64,000 nt of DNA. Source: Pseudomonadota bacterium (GTDB lineage Bacteria > Pseudomonadota > Alphaproteobacteria > Micropepsales > Micropepsaceae). Positions 16,744 to 25,755 of the stretch are shown here, piece by piece; positions within the stretch are counted from its first letter, which is position 1, and each line of letters begins with the position of its first letter. Location: positions 1 through 64,000 of the forward strand of contig JAFEEQ010000002.1 in the NCBI GenBank assembly GCA_018241025.1. The letters are read 5' to 3'. Both the position numbers and the translations under genes were made by a program. The notes beneath the pieces were generated by a model that saw nothing but the letters and a program-made list of their open reading frames with translations, searched no databases and had not been told where the DNA came from.

Positions 16744-17649
16744 ATGCAGCACACCTCACGGGGCATCGCGCTCAAGGTCGGCGCCACGCTGGCCTTCGCC
16801 CTCCAGTATGTCGGGATCAAGCTCGCCGGACCGGTGCCGGTGGGCGAGGTCGTGCTGTTCCGCGCCTTCTTCGCCCTGATCCCGCTCTTCATCCTGGCCC
16901 ATCACACCGTCGGTATCCCGGCGATGATCCGGACGGCGCAGCCGCGCCTGCATCTCACCCGCTCGGCCGTCGGCGCCACCGGCATGTTCCTGAACTTCGC
17001 GGCGCTGAAGCTCCTGCCGCTCGCCGACATCACCGCCTTCGGCTTCGTCCAGCCGATCTTCGCGGTGATCCTGGCGGCGCTGGTGCTGAAGGAGGTCGTC
17101 GGCCCCTATCGCGGCGCGGCGGTCGTGATCGGCTTCGCCGGCGTGCTGCTGATGATCGAGCCGCATGGCGGGGTGCTCGGCATCGTCGGCCACGGCTTCT
17201 CGCCCGGCGTTGCGCTCGCCCTGATCAGCTCGTTCGGCTCGGCCTTCGTCGTGATCTACATCCGCCAGATGAGCGCGACCGAGAAGAGCGAGACCATCGT
17301 CTTCTACTTCATGAGCTTCTGCACGGTGGTCGGGGCGCTGTCGATGATCTGGTGGCGCGTTCCGCTCGGCCTCGGTGCCGCCGCCTGGCTGATCGCGGCC
17401 GGGATCATGGGCGGCTTCGGCCAGATCGCGATGACGTTCAGCTATCGCTACGCCGAGCCCTCGCTGCTCGCACCGTTCGATTACGTCGCGATGATCTGGG
17501 CGGTCACGTTCGGCTTCTTCATTTTCAATGAAGTCCCCGCTCTGATGGTCATTATCGGCGCCGCCGTCGTGACGTCGTCAGGCGTCTTCATCGCCTGGCG
17601 CGAACACCGCCTCGGCCGCGAACTCGCAAGCCGGGTCGAAGCGGTTTAG
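16744..17649 (+). CDS. EamA/DMT-family transporter
   Basis: A 301-residue protein with about ten hydrophobic segments and two EamA repeats (about 5-140 and 150-290). Typical strings are GEVVLFRAFFALIPL, LLPLADITAFGFVQPIFAVILAALVLKE and, in the second repeat, FSYRYAEPSLLAPFDYVAMIWA. Members export amino acids or other metabolites; the substrate cannot be predicted. It starts just after corA. Confidence 0.9.
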   Translation: MQHTSRGIALKVGATLAFALQYVGIKLAGPVPVGEVVLFRAFFALIPLFILAHHTVGIPAMIRTAQPRLHLTRSAVGATGMFLNFAALKLLPLADITAFGFVQPIFAVILAALVLKEVVGPYRGAAVVIGFAGVLLMIEPHGGVLGIVGHGFSPGVALALISSFGSAFVVIYIRQMSATEKSETIVFYFMSFCTVVGALSMIWWRVPLGLGAAAWLIAAGIMGGFGQIAMTFSYRYAEPSLLAPFDYVAMIWAVTFGFFIFNEVPALMVIIGAAVVTSSGVFIAWREHRLGRELASRVEAV

Positions 17650-17727
17650 AAGCCGCGTTGCGACCTTCAACGCAGGCCCTGGCAGTAACAGCGTTGGACT
17701 CGATGTGGCCGAACGCTGTGTGAAGCC

Positions 17728-18294
17728 CTACTTCGCCGGCTCGAGATAGCGTTCCTTGTCGACCGCCTTGGCCGGCTTCACCGCCACGTCGCTCGGCGCG
17801 CCCAGCGGACGCGTCCAGGCGGCGAATTCGAGCGCGATGCCGTCCGGATCGAAGAAGTAGATCGAGCGCACGAAGGTCGTCGGCGTGATCTCCAGGCTCG
17901 CCTGCATCGGCGAATCGTCATGGCTGATCACCCGGCTCGCCTGGATGCCCTTGGCCAGCAGCTTCTCGTAGTACTCGTCGATCCGCTCCGCAGGCACGTT
18001 GATCGCGACATGATTCATCGATCCGTGTGCGGACGGACCCGGCAGCATGCCCGGCGTCGCGCTGGCCACGCCCGGCGCCGCGTCGGGCGCGTTCGGGAAC
18101 CAGAAGAAGGCAAGGCTGTCGCCGTTGCCGAGGTCGAAGAAGAAATGCTGGCCCATGCCGTTCGGCAGTTCGATCGTCTTGATCAGCGGCATGCCGAGGA
18201 CGTTCGAATAGAAGTCGACGGTGCGCGCCATGTCCTTGCACACCAGCGCCAGATGATTGACGCCCTGGAAATCGAACTCGCTGTTGCTGGCCAT
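17728..18294 (-). CDS. VOC (glyoxalase/dioxygenase) superfamily protein
   Basis: A 188-residue protein with two beta-alpha-beta-beta-beta modules. Metal-ligand-like positions are visible: His in VNHLALVCKDM, His in MNHVAINVP and Glu in DGIALEFAAW. The helix DMARTVDFYSNVLGMPL is typical of the superfamily. Members include dioxygenases, glyoxalases and antibiotic-binding proteins; extradiol-dioxygenase-like chemistry is possible but not proven. Single gene, convergent with the DMT transporter. Confidence 0.85.
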   Translation of the reverse strand: MASNSEFDFQGVNHLALVCKDMARTVDFYSNVLGMPLIKTIELPNGMGQHFFFDLGNGDSLAFFWFPNAPDAAPGVASATPGMLPGPSAHGSMNHVAINVPAERIDEYYEKLLAKGIQASRVISHDDSPMQASLEITPTTFVRSIYFFDPDGIALEFAAWTRPLGAPSDVAVKPAKAVDKERYLEPAK

Positions 18295-18447
18295 GCGCGG
18301 CTCCCTGTCGGCTGAGGGCCGAAAACCTATCATGGCCCGGCGCGGAGCCGAACATAGAATCGCCTTCCGCTTGCGGAACGGAAGCTCCGACTCTTGAGCT
18401 ACACTGCCGCATTGGTTAGCAATGGTGCGCCCGGGGAGGGGTGGTTC

Positions 18448-20085
18448 ATGAGCGAAGCGCGTTCGGCGCCAATGGGCCTTGTCCTGGCCGCATCGACGGC
18501 CGGTACGGTCTTCGAGTGGTACGACTTCTTCATTTTCGGCTCCCTGCTCTCGATCATCACCCAGCACTTCTTCGCCGAGGCGGGCGAGACCCAGGGCTAT
18601 ATCTTCGCGCTCCTGACCTTTGCCGTGGGCTTCGCCGTGCGCCCGTTCGGCGGGCTCGTTTTCGGCTATTTCGGCGATCGCGTCGGGCGCAAGCGCACCT
18701 TCCTCTTCACCATCACGATCATGGGCCTGGCGACCTTCGCCATCGGCCTCGTCCCGGGCGCGAAGACGATCGGCGATCTCGCACCCTATCTGCTGATCGC
18801 GCTGCGCGTGCTGCAGGGCTTCGCGGTGGGCGGCGAATATGGCGGGGCGGCGACCTATGTCGCCGAACACGCCGCCGCCGACCGGCGTGGCGCGGCGACG
18901 GGCTGGATCCAGGTTGCGGCCACCATCGGGCTCTTCCTCGCACTGACGGTCATCCTTCTGCTTCGCACATGGATGGGAGAAGACGCCTTCACGGATTGGG
19001 GGTGGCGCGTCCCGTTCCTGATCTCGCTCGGCCTGCTCGCGGTCTCGCTCTGGATCCGGCTCAAGCTCGACGAGTCGCCCGCCTTCCGCCGGCTCAAGGA
19101 AGAAGGCCGCACCGCGCAGGCCCCGCTGTCGGAAGCCTTCCTGCGCTGGAAAAATCTGCGCATCGTGCTCGTCGTCCTGCTCGGCCTGCTGATGGGCCAG
19201 GGCGTGGTCTGGTACACGGCGCAGTTCTACACCCAGTTCTTCCTCGAACACGTCATGCGGGTCGAACCGCGGGTCATGAACCTTCTGATCCTCAGCGTCA
19301 CGATCGGGAGTGCGCTCCTTCACATCGCTTTCGCCCGCATATCCGACCGCATCGGCCGCAAGCCGGTGATGCTGTTCGGGCTGGGCCTCGCCATGGTGAG
19401 TTTCATCCCCGGCTTCATGGGTCTGACCGAGGCAGTCAATCCGGCGTTGAGCGAGGCGATATCGCGCGCGCCGGTCACCGTCTTCGCCGCGCCGGCGGAC
19501 TGCTCCTTCCAGTTCGATCCGGTCGGCCGGTCGCGCTTCGCAAGTTCGTGCGACATCGCCAAGCGCACCCTCGCCAATCTCGGCGTGCCCTACCGCAACG
19601 AAGCCGAGGATGCCGGCACGCTGGCGAAGATCCGGATCGGCACGACCACCATCAGCAGCATCGAAGGCTCGGTGCTGGCCCCCTCGGCGCTCGCCACGGC
19701 GCAGAAGAACTTCCTCGCCGAAGTCAAAACCGCGCTGACCGCCGCCGGCTATCCCGCCGAGGCCGATACGGATCGGATCGACATTCCGACCGCACTCGGC
19801 ATCCTGCTGATCTTCGTGACTGCGGCAGCGGCGCTCTACGGCCCCCAGGCCGCGGCGCTGGTCGAGCTCTTCCCGACCCGCATCCGCTATTCGGCGCTGT
19901 CGCTGCCTTATCATCTGGGCGTGGGCTGGTTCGGTGGCTTCCTGCCCGCCATCGCCTTCGCGATCGTCGCGGCCACGGGCGATCTCTATGCCGGGCTCTG
20001 GTACCCGGTCATCGTCTCCGCCATCGGCTTCGTGGTGACGCTGCTCTTCCTGCCCGAGACGAAGGGCCGGGATATAAATAACTAG
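18448..20085 (+). CDS. MFS transporter, metabolite:H+ symporter (MHS) type with large loop insertion
   Basis: A 545-residue inner-membrane protein. The MHS signature is complete: TAGTVFEWYDFFIFGSL at the start of TM1, GYFGDRVGRKRTF in loop 2-3, and GGEYGGAATYVAEH in TM5. The C-terminal half is interrupted after about residue 320 by about 110 extra hydrophilic residues with two cysteines (ADCSF and SSCD), expected in the periplasm, before the last helices; normal MHS proteins are about 430 residues. Substrates of this group are carboxylates or osmolytes. A strong ribosome site (GGGGAGGGG) precedes the ATG. Confidence 0.88.
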   Translation: MSEARSAPMGLVLAASTAGTVFEWYDFFIFGSLLSIITQHFFAEAGETQGYIFALLTFAVGFAVRPFGGLVFGYFGDRVGRKRTFLFTITIMGLATFAIGLVPGAKTIGDLAPYLLIALRVLQGFAVGGEYGGAATYVAEHAAADRRGAATGWIQVAATIGLFLALTVILLLRTWMGEDAFTDWGWRVPFLISLGLLAVSLWIRLKLDESPAFRRLKEEGRTAQAPLSEAFLRWKNLRIVLVVLLGLLMGQGVVWYTAQFYTQFFLEHVMRVEPRVMNLLILSVTIGSALLHIAFARISDRIGRKPVMLFGLGLAMVSFIPGFMGLTEAVNPALSEAISRAPVTVFAAPADCSFQFDPVGRSRFASSCDIAKRTLANLGVPYRNEAEDAGTLAKIRIGTTTISSIEGSVLAPSALATAQKNFLAEVKTALTAAGYPAEADTDRIDIPTALGILLIFVTAAAALYGPQAAALVELFPTRIRYSALSLPYHLGVGWFGGFLPAIAFAIVAATGDLYAGLWYPVIVSAIGFVVTLLFLPETKGRDINN

Positions 20086-20088
20086 CCC

Positions 20089-20223
20089 CGTCATCGCCGG
20101 CCTTGTGCCGGCGATCCAAGATCATCCAAGCCCGCAATCGCCGCGCTCGCGCGGCGACGCACACTGGCGCCTCTTCCTGATGGTCTCGTGATCATGGGTC
20201 CCCGGAACAAGTCGGGGATGACG
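20089..20223. repeat. REP-like palindromic element, copy 1
   Basis: The element starts CGTCATCGCCGGCCTTGTG and ends CCCCGGAACAAGTCGGGGAT-GACG. Each end is itself a hairpin (GCCGGC-x-GCCGGC and CCCCG-x-CGGGG), and CGTCAT/ATGACG frame the whole. A closely related copy lies at 23314-23449. Confidence 0.85.
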
Positions 20224-20253
20224 GATGAGAAGTTGGTCGGAGCTGCGGGTTAT

Positions 20254-20466
20254 TTAGCCGCCGTCTCGGGCCTCTTCCAGCACGAGCTTGGCAATGAACT
20301 CCGATTTCGTCGATGCGTGCTGGATATCGTAACCGACGGGTTTCCCGTCCGCGCCCAGGTCGAGCATGATGTCTTTCTCAACCTCGATTGTCCGGGATGA
20401 GGGCAGCGAGCGGACCTCTACGTAGAGGCTATCGGTCGATCTGTCGTAGCGCGCTTTCACATTCAA
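20254..20466 (-). CDS. DUF2283 family protein
   Basis: A 70-residue protein with the full DUF2283 pattern: KARYDRSTDSLYVEVR, then VEKDIMLDLGADGKPVGYDIQHAS. These very small proteins are common in mobile and chromosomal regions and are often paired with DUF4258-type partners; none is visible here. It is followed by nothing on its strand except the repeat at 20089-20223, and its start lies 12 bases after the Lrp gene's stop, so the two may be co-transcribed. Confidence 0.85.
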   Translation of the reverse strand: MNVKARYDRSTDSLYVEVRSLPSSRTIEVEKDIMLDLGADGKPVGYDIQHASTKSEFIAKLVLEEARDGG

Positions 20467-20478
20467 AGCGACGCCAAC

Positions 20479-20958
20479 TCAGCCCTTCACCTCGAGCGGC
20501 ACGCCGGGTTCGTTCTTGCTCGAGCGGATCACGAGCGAGGTCTTCACGCTGGCGACGTTCTTCTCGGCCGTCAGGGTCTCGGTGACGAAGCGCTGGAACC
20601 CCGACAGGTCCTTGGCCACGCATTTCAGCAGGAAGTCGACCTCCCCGTTCAGCATGTAGCACTCGCGCACCGTCGGCCAGGCGCGGACGCTGTCCTCGAA
20701 GGATTTGAGATCGGTGTCGTGCTGGCTGGAGAGCCGCACGAAGACGAACGCCGTCACCTCGAAGCCGAGCGCCTTGGCGTCAAGATCGGCGTGATAGCCC
20801 TGGATATAGCCGGTCTTCTCCAGCGCCCGCATGCGGCGCAGGCAGGGCGGTGCGGTGATCTTGGCGCGGCGCGAGAGCTCGACATTGGTGATCCGGCCAT
20901 TGGCCTGGAGTTCGGCGAGAATGCGCAAATCGATGGAATCGAGCTTGTGGTGCTCCAC
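20479..20958 (-). CDS. Lrp/AsnC-family transcriptional regulator
   Basis: A 159-residue protein of family length. The N-terminal helix-turn-helix is LDSIDLRILAELQANGRITNVELSRRA with PPCLRRMRALEKTGYI as recognition region; the C-terminal RAM domain spans about 70-150 (VTAFVFVRLS, VRECYMLNGEVDFLLKC). The divergent position next to trxB is typical of alphaproteobacteria. It probably responds to an amino acid and may control its own gene. Confidence 0.92.
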   Translation of the reverse strand: MEHHKLDSIDLRILAELQANGRITNVELSRRAKITAPPCLRRMRALEKTGYIQGYHADLDAKALGFEVTAFVFVRLSSQHDTDLKSFEDSVRAWPTVRECYMLNGEVDFLLKCVAKDLSGFQRFVTETLTAEKNVASVKTSLVIRSSKNEPGVPLEVKG

Positions 20959-21141
20959 GGCGTGACCTTTGTTTTAGGGAAACGTAACTCGACGGAAACG
21001 GAGGCATTTAACCCTTTCGCCCCGGGCGGAGCAATAATATTTCTACGTCCGGATGGCTAGGGTTTCGATTCGCCATACCGCTTTTTCAAAGCCGCGCAGA
21101 GCCCATCGCAAGCCCCTGTCGGCAATGTGCAATTCGCGCGC

Positions 21142-21170
21142 TTGACCTTTGCGCGGGGGCTCCCGATATC
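21142..21170 (+). promoter_or_regulatory. Candidate sigma70-type promoter for trxB
   Basis: TTGACC (21142-21147) and GATATC (21165-21170) are separated by 17 bases, about 80 bases before the trxB start. The spacing is ideal and the -35 match is good; the -10 match is fair. Confidence 0.45.
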
Positions 21171-21249
21171 AGTCCTCCAGCCAGGAGCGTGAGCTTGTGG
21201 AATGCGTGGCGTCCGCCGCGCCCATCGGCTTCCGCGAGTCGGAGCGCAC

Positions 21250-22185
21250 ATGTCCCATTCCAAGGTCATCATCCTGGGCAGCGGCCCGGCAGGCTGCACG
21301 GCAGCGGTCTATGCGGCGCGCGCCATGCTGGAGCCGACATTGATCGCCGGCATCCAGCCGGGCGGTCAGCTCACCATCACCACCGAGGTCGAAAACTATC
21401 CGGGCTTCGCAGAGGCCATCCAGGGGCCCTGGCTGATGGAGCAGATGCAGGCCCAGGCGGCGCATCTCGGCACCAAGATGGTGCAGGACACGATCGTCGA
21501 CGTCGACCTGTCGCGCCGCCCCTTCACCCTCAAGGGCGATAGCGGCACCGTCTACAGCTGCGACACGCTCATCATCGCCACCGGCGCCTCGGCCAACTGG
21601 CTCGGCCTGCCGTCGGAGAGCAAGTTCCAGGGCTTCGGCGTTTCGGCATGCGCGACCTGCGACGGCTTCTTCTTCCGCGGCAAGAACGTCGCCGTGGTCG
21701 GCGGCGGCAATACCGCGACCGAAGAGGCGCTGTTCCTCACCAACTTCGCCGACAAGGTGACGCTGGTCCATCGCCGCGACAGCTTCCGCGCCGACAAGAC
21801 CAACCAAGCCCGCGTCATGGCCAACAAGAAGATCGACTGCCTGTTCGACACCGAAGTGGTCGAGGTGCTCGGCACCGAAGCGCCGAAGGGCGTCACCGGC
21901 GTCACGCTGCGCAACACGGTGACGGGCTCGAGCCGCGAGCTCGCCGTCGACGGCCTCTTCGTCGCCATCGGCCATTCGCCGGCGACGGACCTGTTCAAGG
22001 GCAAGCTCGAGATGGACGAGACCGGCTACATCAAGACCGCGCCCGATTCCACGCATACCAGCGTCGCCGGCGTCTTCGCCGCCGGCGACGTGAAGGACAA
22101 GGTTTACCGCCAGGCCGTCACCGCCGCCGGAATGGGCTGCATGGCGGCGCTGGAAGCGGAGAGGTTTCTGGCGGGCGGGCATTGA
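21250..22185 (+). CDS. trxB: Thioredoxin reductase
   Basis: A 311-residue flavoprotein. The FAD-binding motif is [19 protein letters not shown] at the N-terminus, the redox-active pair is Cys134/Cys137 in ACATCDG, the NADPH-binding motif is [17 protein letters not shown] and the second FAD motif is [10 protein letters not shown]. It transfers electrons from NADPH to thioredoxin in the cytoplasm. The start at 21250 begins directly before the first beta strand; the upstream in-frame extension adds only basic residues. It is divergent from the Lrp gene. Confidence 0.96.
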   Translation: MSHSKVIILGSGPAGCTAAVYAARAMLEPTLIAGIQPGGQLTITTEVENYPGFAEAIQGPWLMEQMQAQAAHLGTKMVQDTIVDVDLSRRPFTLKGDSGTVYSCDTLIIATGASANWLGLPSESKFQGFGVSACATCDGFFFRGKNVAVVGGGNTATEEALFLTNFADKVTLVHRRDSFRADKTNQARVMANKKIDCLFDTEVVEVLGTEAPKGVTGVTLRNTVTGSSRELAVDGLFVAIGHSPATDLFKGKLEMDETGYIKTAPDSTHTSVAGVFAAGDVKDKVYRQAVTAAGMGCMAALEAERFLAGGH

Positions 22186-22195
22186 GGCCCTCCCT

Positions 22196-22312
22196 CGTCA
22201 TGGGCGGGTTTAACCCGCCCATCCATCGCGACCACAATTGTGGTCGCAAGTGACTCTCTTCGGCGCGCCGACGCGCGCCGGATGGGTGGCCGCCTCAAGG
22301 GCGGCCATGACG
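22196..22312. repeat. REP-like palindromic element, divergent copy
   Basis: The element begins CGTCATGGGCGGGTTTAACC and ends in GGCCGCCTCAAGGGCGGCCA-TGACG, with hairpins at both ends and one in the centre (GCGACCACAATTGTGGTCGC). Its architecture matches the copies at 20089 and 23314 (CGTCAT ... ATGACG frame), but the inner sequence differs. It lies between trxB and the LysR gene. Confidence 0.7.
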
Positions 22313-22404
22313 TTCTTGGTTTGGTTGAAAAGAAGCGTCACGAGACGTGCATTGCAGGATAGAGATGGGACCCGCATGACAGCGTCCCGAAAAGGTTGAC
22401 GACG

Positions 22405-23295
22405 ATGGACTGGGACAAGCTGCGCATCTTTCACGCGGTCGCTTCGGCGGGGAGTTTCACCCATGCCGGGCAGATGCTGACGCTCAGCCAGTCCGCGGTC
22501 AGCCGCCAGATCAGCGCGCTCGAAGAAGAGATCACCACCCCGCTGTTCCAGCGCCACGCCCGCGGCCTCACCCTCACCGACGAAGGCGAGATGCTCTACG
22601 CCGCGGTGACGGACGTGCTCTCGCGCCTCGCCCAGGCCGAAGAGGCACTCAAGAACGTGCGCGAAGCGCCGCGCGGCGCGCTCAAGATCACCTCCAGCCA
22701 CGGCATCGGCACCTATTGGCTCGTGCCCAGGCTCGACGATTTCCTGAAGGAATATCCGGAGGTCGAAGTCCATCTCGTGATGGAGGACCGCGAACTCGAT
22801 CTCGCCCAGCGCGAGGCCGACATCGCGATCCGCATGCGCGCGCCGGTGCAGGCCGACCTGATCCAGCGCAAGCTGTTCACCGTGCACTATCACATGTACG
22901 CGACGCAGGCGTATCTCGACAAATACGGCACGCCGAAAACCCTCGACGATCTCGCCGACCACACCATCGTCGCCTATGGCGAGACCGCGGCGCCCGAGAT
23001 CCGCGAAATCAACTGGCTGCTCGAACAGACCCGCCGTCGTCTCGCCGGCAAGGGCCGCACGGTGCGGATCAACAACGTCACCGGCATCCTCTGCGCCACC
23101 GAAGCCAGCGTCGGCATCGCCGCGGTGCCGGACTACGTCGCCGCCGACCGGCCGCACCTCATCCGCGTGCTGCCGGATGTGCCGGGCCCGAGCTTCGACG
23201 TGCATCTGGTCTATGCCGATGCGCTGCGCCAGTCGAAGCGCGTCGCCGCCTTCCGCGACTTCCTCGTGAAGTCGTCGAAGGACTGGAAGTATTAG
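22405..23295 (+). CDS. LysR-family transcriptional regulator
   Basis: A 296-residue protein. The N-terminal helix-turn-helix reads LRIFHAVASAGSFTHAGQ, LTLSQSAVSRQISALE, and the rest is the periplasmic-binding-like effector domain (LKITSSHGIGTYWLVPRL, ADIAIRMRAP, GIAAVPDYVA). The ATG at 22405 is preferred over TTG at 22396. Targets are not visible: the neighbours are trxB upstream (separated by a repeat) and a convergent oxidoreductase. A related alphaproteobacterial LysR is commonly found directly after trxB, so linkage to the redox system is plausible. Confidence 0.92.
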   Translation: MDWDKLRIFHAVASAGSFTHAGQMLTLSQSAVSRQISALEEEITTPLFQRHARGLTLTDEGEMLYAAVTDVLSRLAQAEEALKNVREAPRGALKITSSHGIGTYWLVPRLDDFLKEYPEVEVHLVMEDRELDLAQREADIAIRMRAPVQADLIQRKLFTVHYHMYATQAYLDKYGTPKTLDDLADHTIVAYGETAAPEIREINWLLEQTRRRLAGKGRTVRINNVTGILCATEASVGIAAVPDYVAADRPHLIRVLPDVPGPSFDVHLVYADALRQSKRVAAFRDFLVKSSKDWKY

Positions 23296-23313
23296 GTCCA
23301 ATCTTCCACGGAA

Positions 23314-23449
23314 CGTCATCGCCGGCCTTGTGCCGGCGATCCAAGATCACCCAAGCGTACAATCACCGAGCTTGCGAGGTGACGCACGCTGGTGCCTTAT
23401 CCTGATTGGCTCGTGATCTTGGGTCCCCGGGACAAGCCCGGGAATGACG
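23314..23449. repeat. REP-like palindromic element, copy 2
   Basis: The ends are the same as in copy 1 (CGTCATCGCCGGCCTTGTG at one end, CCCGGGAATGACG at the other), and most of the inner sequence is shared (for example CCAAGATCA, GTGACGCACGCTGGTGCC). It lies between two convergent genes. Confidence 0.85.
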
Positions 23450-23473
23450 ACCGAGTGGTTGGTAAGAGGCGCC

Positions 23474-24481
23474 CTAAATCCCCACCACGATCTTTCCGAA
23501 ATGCCCGCCCGCCTGCATCAGCCTGAGCGCCGCCGGCAGTTCACCGAACGGGAACACCTGATCGACCACCGGCTTCAGCTTCCACTTGTCGATGTTCGCC
23601 GCCATGTCGTCGAACTGCTCGCGCGAGCCGACCGAGATGCCGTGGATGTGCAAATTCTTGCCGAACAGGATCGGAATGATCATCGGCGACGAATATCCGC
23701 CGAGCACGCCGATCACCACGATGCTCCCGCCGACCCGCGCCGCATCGATCGACTGGCCCATCGTGTTCTCGCCGCCGACCTCGACCACGAGGTCGACGCC
23801 CTTGCCGCCGGTCAGCTCGCGCGCCTTGGCGCCCCAATCGGGCGTGGTCTTGTAGTTGATGAGATAGTCGGCGCCGAGCGCCTTGGCCCGCGCCAGCTTC
23901 TCGTCGCTCGACGAGGTCGCGATCACCTTGGCGCCGCGCGCCTTGGCGAATTGCAGCGCGAAGATCGACACGCCGCCCGTGCCCTGCACCAGCACCGTAT
24001 CGCCGGGCCCGACAGGCGCCTCGATCGCCACCGCGCGCCAGGCCGTTAGCCCCGCACAAGGCAGCGTCGCCGCCTCCTCATACGAAAGATGCGCCGGATA
24101 TTTCGAGACACCCTCGGCGCTGAGCAGCATCTTCTGCTGCAGCACGCCATCGAGCGGTCCGCCGAGCGGCTGGAAGCGCGCCTCCGCCGTCACCGGCCCC
24201 GAGAGCCAGGTCTGGAAAAACAGCGGACACACCTTGTCGCCGGCTTTCACGCGCGTCACGCCCGCGCCGACGCTCACGACCTCGCCCGCGCCGTCGGAGA
24301 ACGGCACCAGCGGCAGCGGAAACTGTCCCGCCATCCCCATCACCGTGATGAGATCGCGATAGTTGAGCGACGCGGCCTTCATCGCGACGACGATCTGTCC
24401 CGGCCCCGGTGTAGGCTCGGCGCGCTCGGCGACCCGCATGCCGTCGATGCCGTATTGCTCCTGAATTTCCCAGACCTTCAT
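23474..24481 (-). CDS. Zinc-free MDR-type NAD(P)H-dependent oxidoreductase
   Basis: A 335-residue medium-chain dehydrogenase/reductase of the quinone-oxidoreductase/enoyl-reductase group. It opens with a GroES-like domain (ASLNYRDLITVMG, FSDGAGEVVSVG), followed by a nucleotide-binding motif VLVQGTGGVSIFALQFAKARGAKVI, which deviates from the usual GxGGVG only by a serine (GTGGVS). No structural-zinc cysteines are present. It reduces quinones, enones or similar compounds with NADPH. It is divergent from the SDR gene and the two may be co-regulated. Confidence 0.85.
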   Translation of the reverse strand: MKVWEIQEQYGIDGMRVAERAEPTPGPGQIVVAMKAASLNYRDLITVMGMAGQFPLPLVPFSDGAGEVVSVGAGVTRVKAGDKVCPLFFQTWLSGPVTAEARFQPLGGPLDGVLQQKMLLSAEGVSKYPAHLSYEEAATLPCAGLTAWRAVAIEAPVGPGDTVLVQGTGGVSIFALQFAKARGAKVIATSSSDEKLARAKALGADYLINYKTTPDWGAKARELTGGKGVDLVVEVGGENTMGQSIDAARVGGSIVVIGVLGGYSSPMIIPILFGKNLHIHGISVGSREQFDDMAANIDKWKLKPVVDQVFPFGELPAALRLMQAGGHFGKIVVGI

Positions 24482-24513
24482 GTCGTGTTCTCCGAAATCT
24501 CGATTCCCGCCCT

Positions 24514-24536
24514 CATCCTGAGCCTGTCGAAGGATG
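24514..24536. repeat. Short dispersed palindrome
   Basis: CATCCT and AGGATG arms flank GAGCCTGTCGA. This motif (CATCCTGAGCCTGTCGA) is a well-known dispersed repeat of alphaproteobacterial genomes. It lies between the divergent oxidoreductase and SDR genes. Confidence 0.75.
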
Positions 24537-24674
24537 GCAGTCCCGCGCGGCTCGTTCGGTCGGCGGGGACTGTGCGCGGCCTCGCGCGCGCGATCAATCG
24601 GTGCCGCAGCGTCAGCCCTTGCGTTGTCCGAAGCCCTGTCGTCTGTTCTTCCCCAGCTGCAACGGGAGAAAACA

Positions 24675-25649
24675 ATGAGTTCAGGTTTCGGCGCCACATC
24701 CACCACCGACGACGTCCTCGCCGGACAAACCCTCGCGGGCAAGCGCGTGCTCGTCACCGGCGTCAGCGCCGGGCTCGGCGTCGAGACCGCGCGCACCCTT
24801 GCCGCGCATGGCGCCACGGTCGTCGGCGCCGCGCGCGATCTCGACAAGGCCCGCAGCGCGACCGATCCGGTGCGCAAGGACGCCGCGCATGGCGGAAGCC
24901 TCGAACTGATCGAACTCGATCTCGCTTCGCTCAAATCGGTGCGTGCCTGCGCCGATGCGCTCAACGCCGCCGGCAAGTCCTTCGACGTGATCGTCTGCAA
25001 TGCCGGCGTGATGGCGACGCCGCAAGGCAAGACCGCCGACGGCTTCGAGACCCAGTTCGGCACCAACCATCTCGGCCACTTCGTGCTGGTCAATCGCATC
25101 GCCGGCCTTTTGAAGAGGAACGGCGGCCGTCTGGTGAACCTGTCCTCCGCCGGCCACCGCTTCTCCGATGTCGATCTTGCCGATCCGAATTTCGAACGCA
25201 CCGAATACGCACCCTTCGTCGCCTATGGCCGCTCCAAAACCGCGAACATCCTCTTCGCCGTCGAGTTCGACCGCCGCCACAAGGCGCAAGGCATCCGCGC
25301 CACTGCCGTCCATCCCGGCGGCATCCAGACCGAGCTCGGCCGCTACATGACGCAGGAGATGCGCGACGCAATGATGAAAAGCGTCGAAGAGGCCAACAAG
25401 GCCGCCGGCAAGACGATGGCCGAATTCTCCTGGAAGACGATCCCGCAAGGCGCAGCCACCAGCGTCTGGGCCGGCTTCGTCGCAGCGGCCGATGCCGTCG
25501 GCGGCAGATACTGCGAAGACTGCCACGTCGCCGAAATCAGCACCGAACCGGGCCTGCGCGGCGGCGTGCAGCCCTACGCGCTCAACGCCGACAACGCGAA
25601 AGCGCTCTGGACAAAGAGCGAGGAGATGGTGGGGGAGAGGTTCAATTGA
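24675..25649 (+). CDS. Short-chain dehydrogenase/reductase (WW-domain-oxidoreductase/retinol-dehydrogenase-like)
   Basis: A 324-residue protein. The Rossmann motif is VLVTGVSAGLGVETARTLAAHG (TGxxxGxG), the structural motif is VCNAGVM (NAG), and the active site is Ser (NLSSAGH) with Tyr and Lys in VAYGRSKTANI (YxxxK). The long loop DLADPNFERTEY and C-terminal extension match the retinol-dehydrogenase-like SDRs, which use NADP(H). It starts with ribosome site GGGAGAAA. Its substrate is unknown. Divergent from the MDR oxidoreductase gene. Confidence 0.9.
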   Translation: MSSGFGATSTTDDVLAGQTLAGKRVLVTGVSAGLGVETARTLAAHGATVVGAARDLDKARSATDPVRKDAAHGGSLELIELDLASLKSVRACADALNAAGKSFDVIVCNAGVMATPQGKTADGFETQFGTNHLGHFVLVNRIAGLLKRNGGRLVNLSSAGHRFSDVDLADPNFERTEYAPFVAYGRSKTANILFAVEFDRRHKAQGIRATAVHPGGIQTELGRYMTQEMRDAMMKSVEEANKAAGKTMAEFSWKTIPQGAATSVWAGFVAAADAVGGRYCEDCHVAEISTEPGLRGGVQPYALNADNAKALWTKSEEMVGERFN

Positions 25650-25653
25650 TTTC

Positions 25654-25751
25654 ACCTCCCCATCGTGGGGGTCGCTAGCGACAGCGTAGCGACGCTCCTT
25701 GAGCGACAGCGAAAGGAGCCGGGTCGATCTGAGCGAAGCGCGACGGGTGGG
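25654..25751. repeat. Intergenic repeat-like block
   Basis: ACCTCCCCATCG at one end and GGGTGGGG at the other bracket a series of short repeats (GTCGCTAGCGAC, GCGACGCTCC, GAGCGACAGCG). Such blocks recur between genes of alphaproteobacteria; here it separates two convergent genes. Confidence 0.5.
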
Positions 25752-25755
25752 GAAC

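Noticed and set aside
14560..16752. Single 730-codon minus frame across the dehydratase and corA
   Set aside because: Only the 3' part encodes a recognisable protein (dehydratase, 14560-15546); the rest is antisense to corA and has no family features.
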